Source: a virus. From it: a DNA stretch of 64,000 nucleotides. Within the stretch, counting starts at the first letter, position 1; the number at the start of each line of letters is the position of its first letter. The notes beneath the pieces were generated by a model. The model was given only the letters and a program-made list of their open reading frames with translations, was not told where the DNA came from and did not search any database. The position numbers and the translations under genes are program-made. This document shows positions 37,545-45,278 of the stretch, piece by piece. Location: IMG/VR virus record IMGVR_UViG_3300044811_000031, positions 23,792 through 87,791 of that record; one strand, written 5' to 3'.

Positions 37545-38723
37545 TCACTTACCGGTCACGCCCACCAGGCCCACGGCCGCGAGCGCGTCGGCGTTCATGG
37601 CGTACGCCTTGTCCGCGTCGGCGACCGTCTGGCTGAACGACGTGATCGCGTTGAACAGCCCGCCGGTTGTGGTGTCGCCACCCTTGATGAAGTGCTCCAG
37701 GATGCCGTCCGTGTCCTCCTTGGAGAATGCGTCCCGCTTGACCAGAGCCTTGACCACGTCCTGCGGCTTGCCGGTGACGGGGCGGTCGGAGCCGGACTCG
37801 ATGCGCTCGATGACCCGCTCCATGTAGTCCGTGTCCAGGAACGTCTTGACCGCGTCCCGGGTCTGGAGGGTGATCAGCTCCAGGTTCTTGGCGGCGGTCT
37901 CCTCGCTGTAGCGGACGACGCCCTCCTCCTCCAGCCGGGAGCCGAGGTGGCGGCGGCTGACCGCGTCCTGGGTGATGGTCATGCCGTTGGTGCAGACCTC
38001 GATCTCCAGGCTCGGGGTGATGCTGAAGGCACCGCCGCCGGTCTCGGAGTTGGAAAGGACGAACCCGGCGAACACGGTCGGGTTGTCCGCGCCACGGTTA
38101 CCGCTGAAGGGGCTGCGGTAGTCGCGGAGCAGCTTGGGCGCGAGCGCCTGGACCTCGGGGACGACCACCTTGACGTACATGCGGCGGTCGGTCAGGTCGG
38201 CCTGACGGACGACGTGGGCGTCGAGCCCGGCGGACTTCATGCCGGACAGGGTCGCCATCAGGACGTCCCAGTTGTCGATCGTCTTGTAGCTGTCGGACAG
38301 CAGCGCCCGGGCGTAGCCGTTACCACCGTCCTGGCCCTTGAAGGTCCGGACGAGGAACTTGCGGGGGTCGGTCTCACGGACCAGCGTGCCGTCGTTCTTG
38401 GTGAAGCCGTGGAGCTGGCCGTTGATGTTGGAGTCGATCAGGTCGAGCTTGTTGGTGTCCCGCAGCTCCCGGACGTATGCCCGGGGGACGCGGAGCTTGG
38501 CGGCCACGCCCTCGTCGTACACGGGGGACGGCGCGTAGTGCGCGACCGGGGTGGTGACGCCGGTGTCGGTCACGGCGGCCTCTCCGGCGCCCCGGATGAC
38601 GACGTTGCCCTGGTGCGACCACAGGTCGCGGGCGGGGACGATCAGGTCTTCCTTGCGGTCCCGCTGCTCGGTCAGCTCGGTGACGAGCCCCTGAAGCGAA
38701 GCGTTGCGAAGGTTGAGCTGCAT
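37545..38723 (-). CDS. DUF932-like protein
   Basis: 392 residues from ATG 38723. Features of the DUF932/plasmid-phage family: AKLRVPRAYVRELRD, FLVRTFKGQDGGNGYARALLSDSYKTIDNWDVL, the ALLSDxYxxIDN motif, NSETGGGAFSITPSLEIEVCTNGMTI and RRHLGSRLE. Members occur widely on phages and plasmids; a role in DNA metabolism or host takeover is suspected but not established. Confidence 0.75.
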   Translation of the reverse strand: MQLNLRNASLQGLVTELTEQRDRKEDLIVPARDLWSHQGNVVIRGAGEAAVTDTGVTTPVAHYAPSPVYDEGVAAKLRVPRAYVRELRDTNKLDLIDSNINGQLHGFTKNDGTLVRETDPRKFLVRTFKGQDGGNGYARALLSDSYKTIDNWDVLMATLSGMKSAGLDAHVVRQADLTDRRMYVKVVVPEVQALAPKLLRDYRSPFSGNRGADNPTVFAGFVLSNSETGGGAFSITPSLEIEVCTNGMTITQDAVSRRHLGSRLEEEGVVRYSEETAAKNLELITLQTRDAVKTFLDTDYMERVIERIESGSDRPVTGKPQDVVKALVKRDAFSKEDTDGILEHFIKGGDTTTGGLFNAITSFSQTVADADKAYAMNADALAAVGLVGVTGK

Positions 38724-38755
38724 GGTGATCTCCTGAGTGTGCAGTTGAGGCCCTG

Positions 38756-38808
38756 TTGCCCCCGCCAACGGCCGGACCCGTGAAGGCGCCCGGCCACTCG
38801 CAGCGAAC
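38756..38808 (-). repeat. Intergenic hairpin spacer, copy 3 of 3
   Basis: TTGCCCCCGCCAACGGCCGG ... CCCGGCCACTCGCAGCGAAC. Its first 20 bases are identical to copy 1. It separates the 38813 gene from the DUF932-like gene. Confidence 0.8.
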
Positions 38809-38812
38809 AGGA

Positions 38813-39043
38813 TCAGTTGGTGGCGTGGCCCCGGAGTTCCGAGAGGATCATGATGCACTCGGTCCGGGTCAGGCCCGAGGTGTCGTACTCGGGGTCGCCG
38901 TGCTCCTCCTTGAGCATCTCGTACAGCCTCGCCAACGACACCTTGTCGTACGACGCCTGCACCATCTCGAAGGCCTGGAAGGTGGTCTCGTACTGGCCGT
39001 GCCCGGCGATCTCCGCCCGGATGGTTCCGTGTCGCTGGCTCAT
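38813..39043 (-). CDS. 76-residue hypothetical protein
   Basis: Helical (FQAFEMVQASYDKVSLARLYEMLKEEHG; LTRTECIMILSELRGHA). ATGA coupling with the upstream gene. No motif. Confidence 0.6.
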   Translation of the reverse strand: MSQRHGTIRAEIAGHGQYETTFQAFEMVQASYDKVSLARLYEMLKEEHGDPEYDTSGLTRTECIMILSELRGHATN

Positions 39044-39357
39044 GATCGGCACTCCCTTGCAGCGTGCAGCGAGCGGAAGACGATGTTCATGTAGGCGTCG
39101 TACTCGTCCCGGCCGAAGCTGGCGTCGTACTTGGCGTGCATCTTGCAGAGGCCGCGTGCGACCTCCGCCACGCGGCAGGCGCCGTCGTTGGTGTCCGACC
39201 GGTCGTAGGCCGCGAGGATCATCTCGGCCTCTTCGGTGTACTTGTCCGCCAAGGTGACGCTCCGGGGGAGCTTGGCGATGCGGGCCATCAGCTCGGGCTG
39301 CGCGGAGTACGCGCTGTCGTCGTAGGCGATGTCGTCGCCCCACTCGTTGTCGCTCAT
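39040..39357 (-). CDS. 105-residue helical hypothetical protein
   Basis: First gene after the long leader, with GGAGAGATC before ATG 39357. Very acidic N-terminus (NEWGDDIAYDDSAYS), then helices (LADKYTEEAEMILAAYDRS; VAEVARGLCKMHAKYDASFG). Unknown. Confidence 0.6.
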   Translation of the reverse strand: MSDNEWGDDIAYDDSAYSAQPELMARIAKLPRSVTLADKYTEEAEMILAAYDRSDTNDGACRVAEVARGLCKMHAKYDASFGRDEYDAYMNIVFRSLHAARECRS

Positions 39358-39916
39358 GATCTCTCCTGGTGTCGCTGGGGTGGTCCGTGCGGGGCGCCGG
39401 GTTGCGACCCCGGCCGTCGTGGTGACCGGCCGGTCGATCCGGGGATCTCGTCCCCGGCGTCCCAGTGCGCGGTAAGGGTCTGACCCCCGACCGTGCCTGG
39501 CGGATTGTGGCTCCGCCGGGCCGTGTGGTGCTTGTGCCTGGCCGTGCTCGCCGGTCTGGCCGGTCGAGTCGTTCCGCAGGCGATCGTGCTCGTGTATAGG
39601 TGACGCTCTCGATGTCGCGGCTAAGTACCGTCCGGGGCGGTCCGTGAGGATCACCGCTGGGTGGCTCGCTCGATCGTTTCGTGCTGGCGCTCGATCCCTC
39701 GCGCTTACCCCGCCCGGATGTGTCCGACGTGATCAGTCAGTGCCGTATGTCCTCGGCTGATCACCGGCCGTCCCCGGGCAGCGTTTCCGCTGCTGGATCT
39801 TGCTTCCGTTTTCTTGGGGAGGGTCGGTGCCCTGTCGCCGGTCGCGCTTCCGCTTTTAGGCCCTCCCCGGTTCCCCGGGGGCTCTGCCTGGGACTTGCCG
39901 CTTGCCCCTGCCCTAC
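39358..39916 (-). ncRNA. Long untranslated leader / candidate non-coding RNA
   Basis: About 560 nt between a near-consensus promoter and the first downstream start codon. No frame on either strand looks protein-like. The sequence is full of local inverted repeats (for example CCGGGGACGAGATCCCCGG and GGCCGGGGTCGCAACCCGG near the gene-proximal end, the latter loosely resembling a T-arm). May be a structured regulatory leader or an independent small RNA. Confidence 0.5.
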
Positions 39917-39923
39917 AACCACA

Positions 39924-39952
39924 AATATACGGGCGGTAGTGAGTTATGTAAA
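39924..39952 (-). promoter_or_regulatory. Strong leftward sigma-70-type promoter
   Basis: On the - strand TTTACA and TATATT are separated by exactly 17 bp in an AT-rich island. It is the best vegetative promoter seen in the window and drives the 39358-39916 leader and the genes to its left. Confidence 0.75.
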
Positions 39953-40070
39953 GTCTCACTTAAGCCTCTGACCTGGGGCTTTCAAACTCGTAGGTAAAGT
40001 GTTGGTAAAGTGATCAAGGCTTCGGGGGCCCTCAACCCCCATACGAATGAGGCAAGTTCACTGACCTGGG
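39953..40070. other. AT-rich control region with direct repeats
   Basis: Upstream of the leftward promoter. Contains tandem GGTAAAGTG (39993 and 40004, 11 bp apart), CTGACCTGGGG twice (39967-39977 and 40061-40071, the second extending into GTTA as at 6911) and GGGGGCCCTCAACCCCC. Spacing of one helical turn suggests operators. Confidence 0.5.
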
Positions 40071-40290
40071 GTTATACGAAAACTATGCGAGGCCACCGGC
40101 CCGGAAGTTACCGCGCCGTAGTGATCAAGCTCTGACCAGGGGAAATCCCTAGCAGAAAGAGCTGGCCCACTCGTACCGGGCCAGCTCCGAAAGGCTCTTA
40201 GACGGCAACCTCGCCGTTTTGCTACCCTACGTATCAGTAACTTGAAGGATAATTACCCATAGCTACCGGCTCCCCAACCGGTAGCTGACA
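40071..40290. repeat. Long intergenic repeat element, copy 2 of 3
   Basis: The most diverged copy. Retains GTTATACG, GTTACC, TGATCAAGCTCTGACCAG, GAGCTGGCCC-ACTCGTACC-GGGCCAGCTC (here a perfect 10-bp hairpin), GGCAACCTC, the core CTACCCTACGTA (40222-40233), GTAACTT and GATAATTACC. In addition ACGGC-AACCTC-GCCGT-TTT makes a terminator-like hairpin. Confidence 0.8.
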
Positions 40291-40293
40291 TAT

Positions 40294-40668
40294 TTATTCG
40301 GTCGCCTTCAGCCGCTGCTTCATGATCTTGTGGTCGGTTCCGGACTGCCGGAGCGACCGGACCATGGCCGCGAAGGCCAGGCAGCAGATCGCCAGAGAGA
40401 TCATCGCGATCATGAGCGCCTGAGCGATCATGACGAAGACGACCGCGACTCCGGCCAGAGCGATCATGGCCCAGACCGCGAGGACGAAGTGACCGGCGTA
40501 CCGGCTGGCGATGTCCATCTCCGGCACCGGCACCGGCGCGACGGCCGGAGGGTAGTGGTGGTGATGGATCTCGATCTTGTTGACGTTCGGCTGCGCCCAG
40601 TCCCGCTCGGCCATGTCGTACCGGGTGTACTCGACCAGCTCTGCCAGACGCGCCTGCTGCTCATCCAT
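40294..40668 (-). CDS. Two-span membrane protein
   Basis: 124 residues. N-terminal cytoplasmic part with HHHHYPP (about 35-41), transmembrane segments at about 60-84 and 86-105 (LAVWAMIALAGVAVVFVMIAQALMIAM; SLAICCLAFAAMV) and a basic C-terminus. It lies beside the TraB-like gene set and may be part of the same membrane complex. Confidence 0.65.
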   Translation of the reverse strand: MDEQQARLAELVEYTRYDMAERDWAQPNVNKIEIHHHHYPPAVAPVPVPEMDIASRYAGHFVLAVWAMIALAGVAVVFVMIAQALMIAMISLAICCLAFAAMVRSLRQSGTDHKIMKQRLKATE

Positions 40669-40807
40669 GAGTCGTCATCTCCTTGATCCTGTCCCAGTGC
40701 GCCGCTACGTAGATCACCGCGAGGAAGCCCAGCACCGTGAACGTCAGCCGCCGGTTGGCCCGGCGGCGCTGCTCCCTGCGGGCCCGTCGGCTGCGCCTCA
40801 CCACCAT
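40661..40807 (-). CDS. 48-residue single-span membrane protein
   Basis: MVVRRSRRARREQRRRANRR then a hydrophobic helix (LTFTVLGFLAVIYVAAHW). Overlaps both neighbours (GTG 40801 is an alternative start giving a GTGA overlap). Positive-inside topology predicted. Confidence 0.6.
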   Translation of the reverse strand: MVVRRSRRARREQRRRANRRLTFTVLGFLAVIYVAAHWDRIKEMTTHG

Positions 40808-41031
40808 TCGATCCCCCCGAACAGATCGTCCCCACGGTGGCGCAGGTACGCCCGGCCGGGGACGGTGATCACCGTCATGATGATCGCGATGGCGACCATC
40901 AGGACGAGGGAGCCGACGACGTTCGCGTTGGCCGCGTCGCCGGGGAGCAGCGTCGCGAACAGGATGAGGAACACCAGCCCGAGCGCTCCGTCGATAACCA
41001 GGACGGTGCCCTTGACGACTTTGCTTACCAT
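40798..41031 (-). CDS. Two-span membrane protein
   Basis: 77 residues from ATG 41031, chosen because GGAGGCGAAGATC lies directly before it; ATG 41052 would place that site inside the gene. Hydrophobic segments LVIDGALGLVFLILFATLL and VVGSLVLMVAIAIIMTVITV. Preceded by the CTGACA site array, which may control it. Confidence 0.65.
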   Translation of the reverse strand: MVSKVVKGTVLVIDGALGLVFLILFATLLPGDAANANVVGSLVLMVAIAIIMTVITVPGRAYLRHRGDDLFGGIEWW

Positions 41032-41045
41032 GATCTTCGCCTCCG

Positions 41046-41178
41046 TTGACATGAGCTGACACGGGTCCGTGTCAGTAGATGGGTGTCAGAAAAAGTGATC
41101 TAGGTCAGAGCCTCTGTCAGAAGACCTGACACCGGCGTCTGACACTCAGCTGACAAGGCTCCTGACATGCTCTGACAG
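41046..41178. promoter_or_regulatory. Iteron-like array of CTGACA/TGTCAG sites
   Basis: At least nine copies of CTGACA or its complement in 133 bp, spaced 10-14 bp, close to one helical turn. Includes the perfect 20-bp palindrome CTGACAC-GGGTCC-GTGTCAG at 41056-41075, then copies at 41083, 41114, 41126, 41139, 41150, 41162 and 41172. The last few overlap the 3' end of the HNH gene. Looks like a cooperative operator or replication/partition iteron. Confidence 0.75.
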
Positions 41179-41481
41179 CCGTTGCTTGGTGACCTCTGGG
41201 AGTCGGCCCCGGAGGATGTTCACGGACCTCGTTACCGGGTCCAAGTGATACGGGTTCCAGCAGCGGGTCATCCTGCACAGATGGTCGGGCTCCAAGCCGT
41301 CCGGTAGATCATCGATCATCTCTCGGTACGCCACTCGATGCGCGTACTGGGTACGGCCTTCGATCATTACCCGGCTGTAGTCGTGTCCTGTACTGCGGGC
41401 CACCCAGCACGGGAGATCCAGCCCTTTTACCAGGCATGGAACCTCCCGTGACCGGGCTTCCAGACGGGCGAGCGGGTCCAT
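41146..41481 (-). CDS. HNH homing endonuclease
   Basis: 111 residues, TGATG overlap with the translocase stop. YAHRVAYREMIDDLPDGLEPDHLCRMTRCWNPYHLDPVTRSVNILRG carries the DHLCRxxxCxNPxH core of the antisense enzyme at 14287, including shared EVPCLVKGL.PCWV, but lacks the C-terminal zinc motif. Same phage, two homing genes of one family. Confidence 0.9.
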   Translation of the reverse strand: MDPLARLEARSREVPCLVKGLDLPCWVARSTGHDYSRVMIEGRTQYAHRVAYREMIDDLPDGLEPDHLCRMTRCWNPYHLDPVTRSVNILRGRLPEVTKQRLSEHVRSLVS

Positions 41482-43439
41482 CAGGGCCGGTGGCCGTTAC
41501 TGACACGAGCCCTGATGTAGTACGGCGGCTTGCCGTTGACCTGGGTCAGGCGGCCCTCCTCCACGAGCCTGTTCAGCTCGTTGTAGACCCACTGGCGGGT
41601 CCGGCCGACCAGCCCGGGGAGGTCGTTCAGATCGGAGAAGTTGACGTCCATCTGGCCCCGGGTCTCCAGCTCATCGATCTTGCTCTCCAGCAGAGCGACC
41701 GCCTTCTCACGGGTCATCCGGTCCTCGGGCTCCGGCGGCCGGAGCGCGAACACGACGTCGTTCTTGGGACGGGCGATAGGCATCGACACGTCCACCTCCT
41801 CCTCGAACGGGTCCTCCATGTCACCGGCCACGGCTGCGACCGGCTCCTTGACCGGGTCGGCCGACAGACCCCGGGACAGGTACGCGAGCGTCCCGGCGTC
41901 GATCGTCGCCCAGTACCCGGCCGCCTTGCTCGCGGCTAGCTCAGCCTGCTTCTGCTCCCGGCTGAGGTAGTACGCGCGGGCCTCCTCCGCCCACTTCTCC
42001 GGGTCGGTGCCGACCAGCTCCCCGTACAGAGAACCGGGGTAGTTGTTCCGCCACTTGGTGGGGTCGGCCCCCTTCTCCAGCGTCCCGGCGCTCAGGGCGA
42101 AGCGGGCGTCGTAGTGCTCGACCGCCCCGTGGCAGAGGCTGTTGGTGAACTGCCCCCTCGTCTTCCGCTCGATGTTGCTGTGGTGGGCGGACGTCATGCT
42201 CGCGCAGAGACTGATGCCGACCGAGCGCGCGGTGCGGATCGCCTGGTCGAACTCGTCGTTGCCCGACAGGACGGTCGCGGCCTCTTCGATGTCGATGAAG
42301 AGGAGCGGCATGCCGTGCAGGGTCCACAGCTCCGGCTCCCACTGCTGGTAGCCGACGGTGCCGTCGCTCCTGGTCAGCTCGCCGAAAACCTGCGCCCGGT
42401 ACTTGATCGCATCGGGCAGGTTCCGGATGAACTGGTTGGTGTCGTCCTCGCCGTCGATGGCCAGGCCGAGGCAGTGGGCGATGGCGCCGAAGCCCTGCTT
42501 GAACTTCTCCGGGTCGGCCACGATCGGGACGACGTCGATGCGCCAGCGCATGTCGATGATCGCGGTGACGATCGTCTCGGTCTTGCCCGCGCCGGTGACG
42601 CCGGTGGTCAGCGTGTGCGGCAGGGGGCGGGGGCTGTCCGGGTCGGAGTTGCCGACGATCCACATGGCCAGGGGGGTGCCACCGGCGCGCTCCCCGGGGA
42701 CCAGGGCGGCAGCGGCGATGCTCTGACCAGGAGCGGAGGGCCCGGCCCACTTGACGGACTTCTTGAGGGACTCGGTGAGCTGGAACGCCAGGGTGACCTG
42801 ACTCGCATCCCCGGAGACGCCGGTCACGGTGACCTCGTCCTCGCCCATGCCGACGACCGAGGCGATGCGGCTCCGGTCCATCTGCACGTCGGCCGTGGTG
42901 CTGCCGCCCTTCTCCATCTGGATGGTCGTGGCGACCCGGCCGGGCTTCTCCTCGACCTTCTTGACCGTGCCGTTCTTCAGGCTGGCGATCTTGTCCAGCA
43001 GGCTGTCGTGGCCCCCGGCCGCCTTGTCGTCGTCGTGGTGGGGGGACATGGCCGCGTGGCGGATGCCCCACAGGGCGGAGACGAAGATGCCGCCCATCAC
43101 CCAGCTCTGCGTCATGCCGCTGGTCAGCGGGTCGGTGGCCGTGGCCACGACCAGCCACCCCAGCACGACGGTCGCGAACACGGTGGCCGCGTTGCGGGTG
43201 TGGGGGTGGCGCCGGTTCCACATGGTCCAGGTCGAGTAGACCAGCGCGGTGCACCCGGCGGACAGGAAGGCGATCATGACCGGCTTCCCGCCCCACTGCC
43301 AGTGAGCCAGCAGGGCCACCGGCATGACAACGACGCAGATCAGCGGTGCCGTCAGGTACGGCATCATCCGTGATCCGGCCAGTCCGCTGACCCCGAGCCG
43401 CTTGGTGCGGACGGCGCTGCGGCTCCCCTGCTTGCTCAT
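41481..43439 (-). CDS. FtsK/TraB-like membrane DNA translocase
   Basis: 652 residues. N-terminal membrane part with about four spans (LTAPLICVVVMPVALLAHW; VMIAFLSAGCTALVYSTW; TVFATVVLGWLVVAT; VMGGIFVSALWGI). Motor domain with Walker A GVTGAGKTET (about 275), Walker B LLFIDIEEA (about 375), and a FtsK-like ARSVGISLCASMTSAHHSNI segment. C-terminal winged helix (NFSDLNDLPGLVGRTRQWVYNELNRLVEEGRL) equivalent to the DNA-sequence-reading gamma domain. Closest in plan to TraB of Streptomyces plasmids, which moves double-stranded DNA between hyphae. Confidence 0.8.
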   Translation of the reverse strand: MSKQGSRSAVRTKRLGVSGLAGSRMMPYLTAPLICVVVMPVALLAHWQWGGKPVMIAFLSAGCTALVYSTWTMWNRRHPHTRNAATVFATVVLGWLVVATATDPLTSGMTQSWVMGGIFVSALWGIRHAAMSPHHDDDKAAGGHDSLLDKIASLKNGTVKKVEEKPGRVATTIQMEKGGSTTADVQMDRSRIASVVGMGEDEVTVTGVSGDASQVTLAFQLTESLKKSVKWAGPSAPGQSIAAAALVPGERAGGTPLAMWIVGNSDPDSPRPLPHTLTTGVTGAGKTETIVTAIIDMRWRIDVVPIVADPEKFKQGFGAIAHCLGLAIDGEDDTNQFIRNLPDAIKYRAQVFGELTRSDGTVGYQQWEPELWTLHGMPLLFIDIEEAATVLSGNDEFDQAIRTARSVGISLCASMTSAHHSNIERKTRGQFTNSLCHGAVEHYDARFALSAGTLEKGADPTKWRNNYPGSLYGELVGTDPEKWAEEARAYYLSREQKQAELAASKAAGYWATIDAGTLAYLSRGLSADPVKEPVAAVAGDMEDPFEEEVDVSMPIARPKNDVVFALRPPEPEDRMTREKAVALLESKIDELETRGQMDVNFSDLNDLPGLVGRTRQWVYNELNRLVEEGRLTQVNGKPPYYIRARVSNGHRP

Positions 43440-43451
43440 CCCGTGGCCCCC

Positions 43452-43946
43452 TTACTTGATCGTGAAGCGCTGGTGGGACTTGGCCTTGGTCTCGGACTTC
43501 TCCAGGATGTCCGCGTACACCTGCTCGAACGTCGACCATGCGGACACGAAGCCGCTGGCCGCCGAGGCGAAGTGATCCGCCGACGCCTCCAGGTGCTTGG
43601 TGACGCGCTTCATCTTCCAGGCGGCGGCCCACTGGTGACCGAGCTTGGCCATGTCCCGGGCGCCGGAGGTCAGCTCCCCGGCCGCGAGCGCGGACTGGAC
43701 CGCGAGGTAGTGGGACAGCTTGCGTCCGGCCTCGCAGAACTCGTTCAGGTCGTGCTGGTCGGACAGACCGACCTCGTCCATCGCCTTGACCAGAGCCTCG
43801 ATGCCCCCGCCGCCGGACGACTTGCGGGCGGGGCGGGACGCAGACGGACGGGACGCGGGCTGGCCCTGTCCGGTGAGTCCACGGTCGCTGGCGTCCTGTC
43901 CGTTCGCCGGGGTCGTGCCCCGGGTGGTGTTGTCTCCTGCTGCCAT
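43452..43946 (-). CDS. Transfer-module accessory protein
   Basis: 164 residues. Disordered Ser/Pro/Gly N-terminus (1-48), then a helical domain: VKAMDEVGLSDQHDLNEFCEAGRKLSHYLAV, GHQWAAAWKMKRVTKHLEASADHFASAASGF. Helical proteins of this size accompany TraB genes on actinobacterial integrative elements. Located between translocase and Spd-like gene, 12 bp from the former. Confidence 0.6.
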   Translation of the reverse strand: MAAGDNTTRGTTPANGQDASDRGLTGQGQPASRPSASRPARKSSGGGGIEALVKAMDEVGLSDQHDLNEFCEAGRKLSHYLAVQSALAAGELTSGARDMAKLGHQWAAAWKMKRVTKHLEASADHFASAASGFVSAWSTFEQVYADILEKSETKAKSHQRFTIK

Positions 43947-43963
43947 GATCTTGTCTCCTTGTC

Positions 43964-44722
43964 TCAGGCTGTCCGGACATCCGGACGGTTACGGGCGATG
44001 GCCTTGCGCAGCGTGTCCGGCTTGGTGTCCGGCAGCTTGTCCAGCACGGCGGTGCGGATGTCCTCGTCCGAGATGTCCGGGTCGGCGGACACCAAGTCGC
44101 GGACAAGGGAGGGGACAGATCCATCGGCTGTCCGGCGGACAGGCTTGGGGTTGATCCGGAAGACAGGTCCGGTGTCCGGCTGTCCTCCGGCGAAGGCCAC
44201 GACGTCCGTGTCCGTGTCCAGAGCGGACGCCAAGGCGGACACGGACAGGGGCGGCCGGACAACGGGGGCGGACACGGCGTCCGGGGTCTCTGTCCGGACA
44301 GCGGCCATGTGCAGCAGGTGTCCGAAGACGAGCGCCGGGATGCAGGACACGGTGATGACGAGGGCGACCTGCTGAGCGGTGAGGCCCGGCTTGCCGTAGA
44401 GGTGGGCGATGGGCTGCGCCGCCATGGCCAGGAGGATTGCCAGAATGGCGCCCCAGACGGCCGTGGCCTTGCCGGGGGTACCGGGGGCCCGCTTGGTGGC
44501 TACGACGGCCGCTATGCCCGCGTAGGCGGTCAGGGTGCCGGGCATCCCCCAGGCGAGCGTCGGGCTCCACCCGGCCTGGTGCGCGAGGTAGTGCTCACCG
44601 GGGGCGCACATCACCAGGACGAAGACCGCGACGACCGGACGGCCGACGTTCAGGATCAGCCGGACCCACCACAGGTCGCGTCCGGTGTCCTGTGTCCGCT
44701 TGAACCACTTCGGTGTCCGCAT
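43964..44722 (-). CDS. Spd-like four-span membrane protein
   Basis: 252 residues. Basic N-terminus, then spans at about 28-42, 57-75, 85-105 and 112-135, then a soluble C-terminal part with a helix-turn-helix-like end (LVRDLVSADPDISDEDIRTAVLDKL). Layout resembles the SpdB/DUF2637 membrane proteins that help plasmid spread within mycelium. The coding DNA is packed with GGACA/TGTCC words, and the encoded peptide (repeated D, P, V, T) reflects this. Confidence 0.6.
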   Translation of the reverse strand: MRTPKWFKRTQDTGRDLWWVRLILNVGRPVVAVFVLVMCAPGEHYLAHQAGWSPTLAWGMPGTLTAYAGIAAVVATKRAPGTPGKATAVWGAILAILLAMAAQPIAHLYGKPGLTAQQVALVITVSCIPALVFGHLLHMAAVRTETPDAVSAPVVRPPLSVSALASALDTDTDVVAFAGGQPDTGPVFRINPKPVRRTADGSVPSLVRDLVSADPDISDEDIRTAVLDKLPDTKPDTLRKAIARNRPDVRTA

Positions 44723-44745
44723 GTCCTGGCTCTCCTGTCCTGACT

Positions 44746-44760
44746 GATTTAGTTAAATCA
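44746..44760 (-). promoter_or_regulatory. AT-rich 15-bp motif, copy 3 of 4
   Basis: GATTTAGTTAAATCA, a perfect TGATTTAACTAAATCA palindrome apart from its centre, 24 bp upstream of the Spd-like gene start and 15 bp from an 18-bp hairpin. Confidence 0.6.
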
Positions 44761-44774
44761 CCCTGGATAAAGAA

Positions 44775-44819
44775 GTGTCCGGCCTGTCCGCTCAGCTGTC
44801 AAGCGGACAGGCCGGACAC
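44775..44819 (-). terminator. 18-bp perfect hairpin
   Basis: GTGTCCGGCCTGTCCGCT pairs with its exact complement across a 9-nt loop. Leftwards it runs into TCTTTATCC. Built from the GGACA word itself, so it may serve both as terminator and as recognition structure. Confidence 0.75.
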
Positions 44820-44832
44820 GGCCGGACACGGA

Positions 44833-45069
44833 TCAGGCTCCCGGACAGACGCCTCCGACCGGACCCCAGTTGTGGGTGTCGTGGGACACGAGGGCGGACA
44901 GGCGCGGACATGGCTCGTGTCCGGTGTCCGGCGGGCGGGTGCCCAGGACACGGGCCCGGGCGGACATGACGGCGGACAGCTCCGCAGCCGCCCGGCCGAA
45001 GTTGCGCAGAGCGAGGGCCATCTCCTCCAGGCCGGACACCACGATGTCCAGGTCTATCTGTCCGCCCAC
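44833..45069 (-). CDS. Small helical protein of the transfer region
   Basis: 78 residues from GTG 45069 with GGAGGG 7 bases upstream. GLEEMALALRNFGRAAAELSAVMSARARVLG is a good amphipathic helix; the tail is Pro/Gly/His-rich. Its frame stays open upstream to an ATG at 45372 that overlaps the glycosyltransferase stop (ATGA), which would give 179 residues, but the extra part overlaps the next gene and mostly looks like shadow sequence. Confidence 0.55.
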   Translation of the reverse strand: MGGQIDLDIVVSGLEEMALALRNFGRAAAELSAVMSARARVLGTRPPDTGHEPCPRLSALVSHDTHNWGPVGGVCPGA

Positions 45070-45278
45070 TGGATGCCCTCCATGTCCGTGACGTCCACCG
45101 TCTTGAGGGACATCAGCTCCAGCTCGTCCCGGGGAATCTTGAACGTCTTGCTCGTCCCCTTGACCACCAGCCGGGCGATCGGCTCGTCCGTCATCGGCAG
45201 GGGACTCCTGGCCGTCCCGGACATCTCGATCAGCCGGTCCCCGGCTCTCATACTCGCCAGGTACACGAAGCACGTCAT
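45054..45278 (-). CDS. 74-residue beta-rich protein
   Basis: From ATG 45278 with GGAG 6 bases upstream. MTCFVYLASMRAGDRLIEMS, IARLVVKGTSKTFKIPRDEL, SLKTVDVTDMEGIQWADR: alternating strands, protein-like composition, unlike the overlapping frame. Ends 15 bp inside the downstream gene. Function unknown. Confidence 0.6.
   Translation of the reverse strand: MTCFVYLASMRAGDRLIEMSGTARSPLPMTDEPIARLVVKGTSKTFKIPRDELELMSLKTVDVTDMEGIQWADR

Noticed and set aside
36919-38808. CRISPR array
   Set aside because: The three spacer repeats are more than 500 bp apart with whole genes between them; no short regularly spaced repeats exist anywhere in the window.
39380-39480. Possible tRNA-like fold in the leader, with a T-arm-like GGGG-TCGCAA-CCCG
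   Set aside because: No acceptor pairing or anticodon arm could be assembled, so it is described only as leader structure.
39681-39971. 96-codon + strand frame in the long leader region
   Set aside because: Ser/Pro/Arg/Cys-rich, no ribosome site, opposite to the strong promoter; regarded as non-coding.
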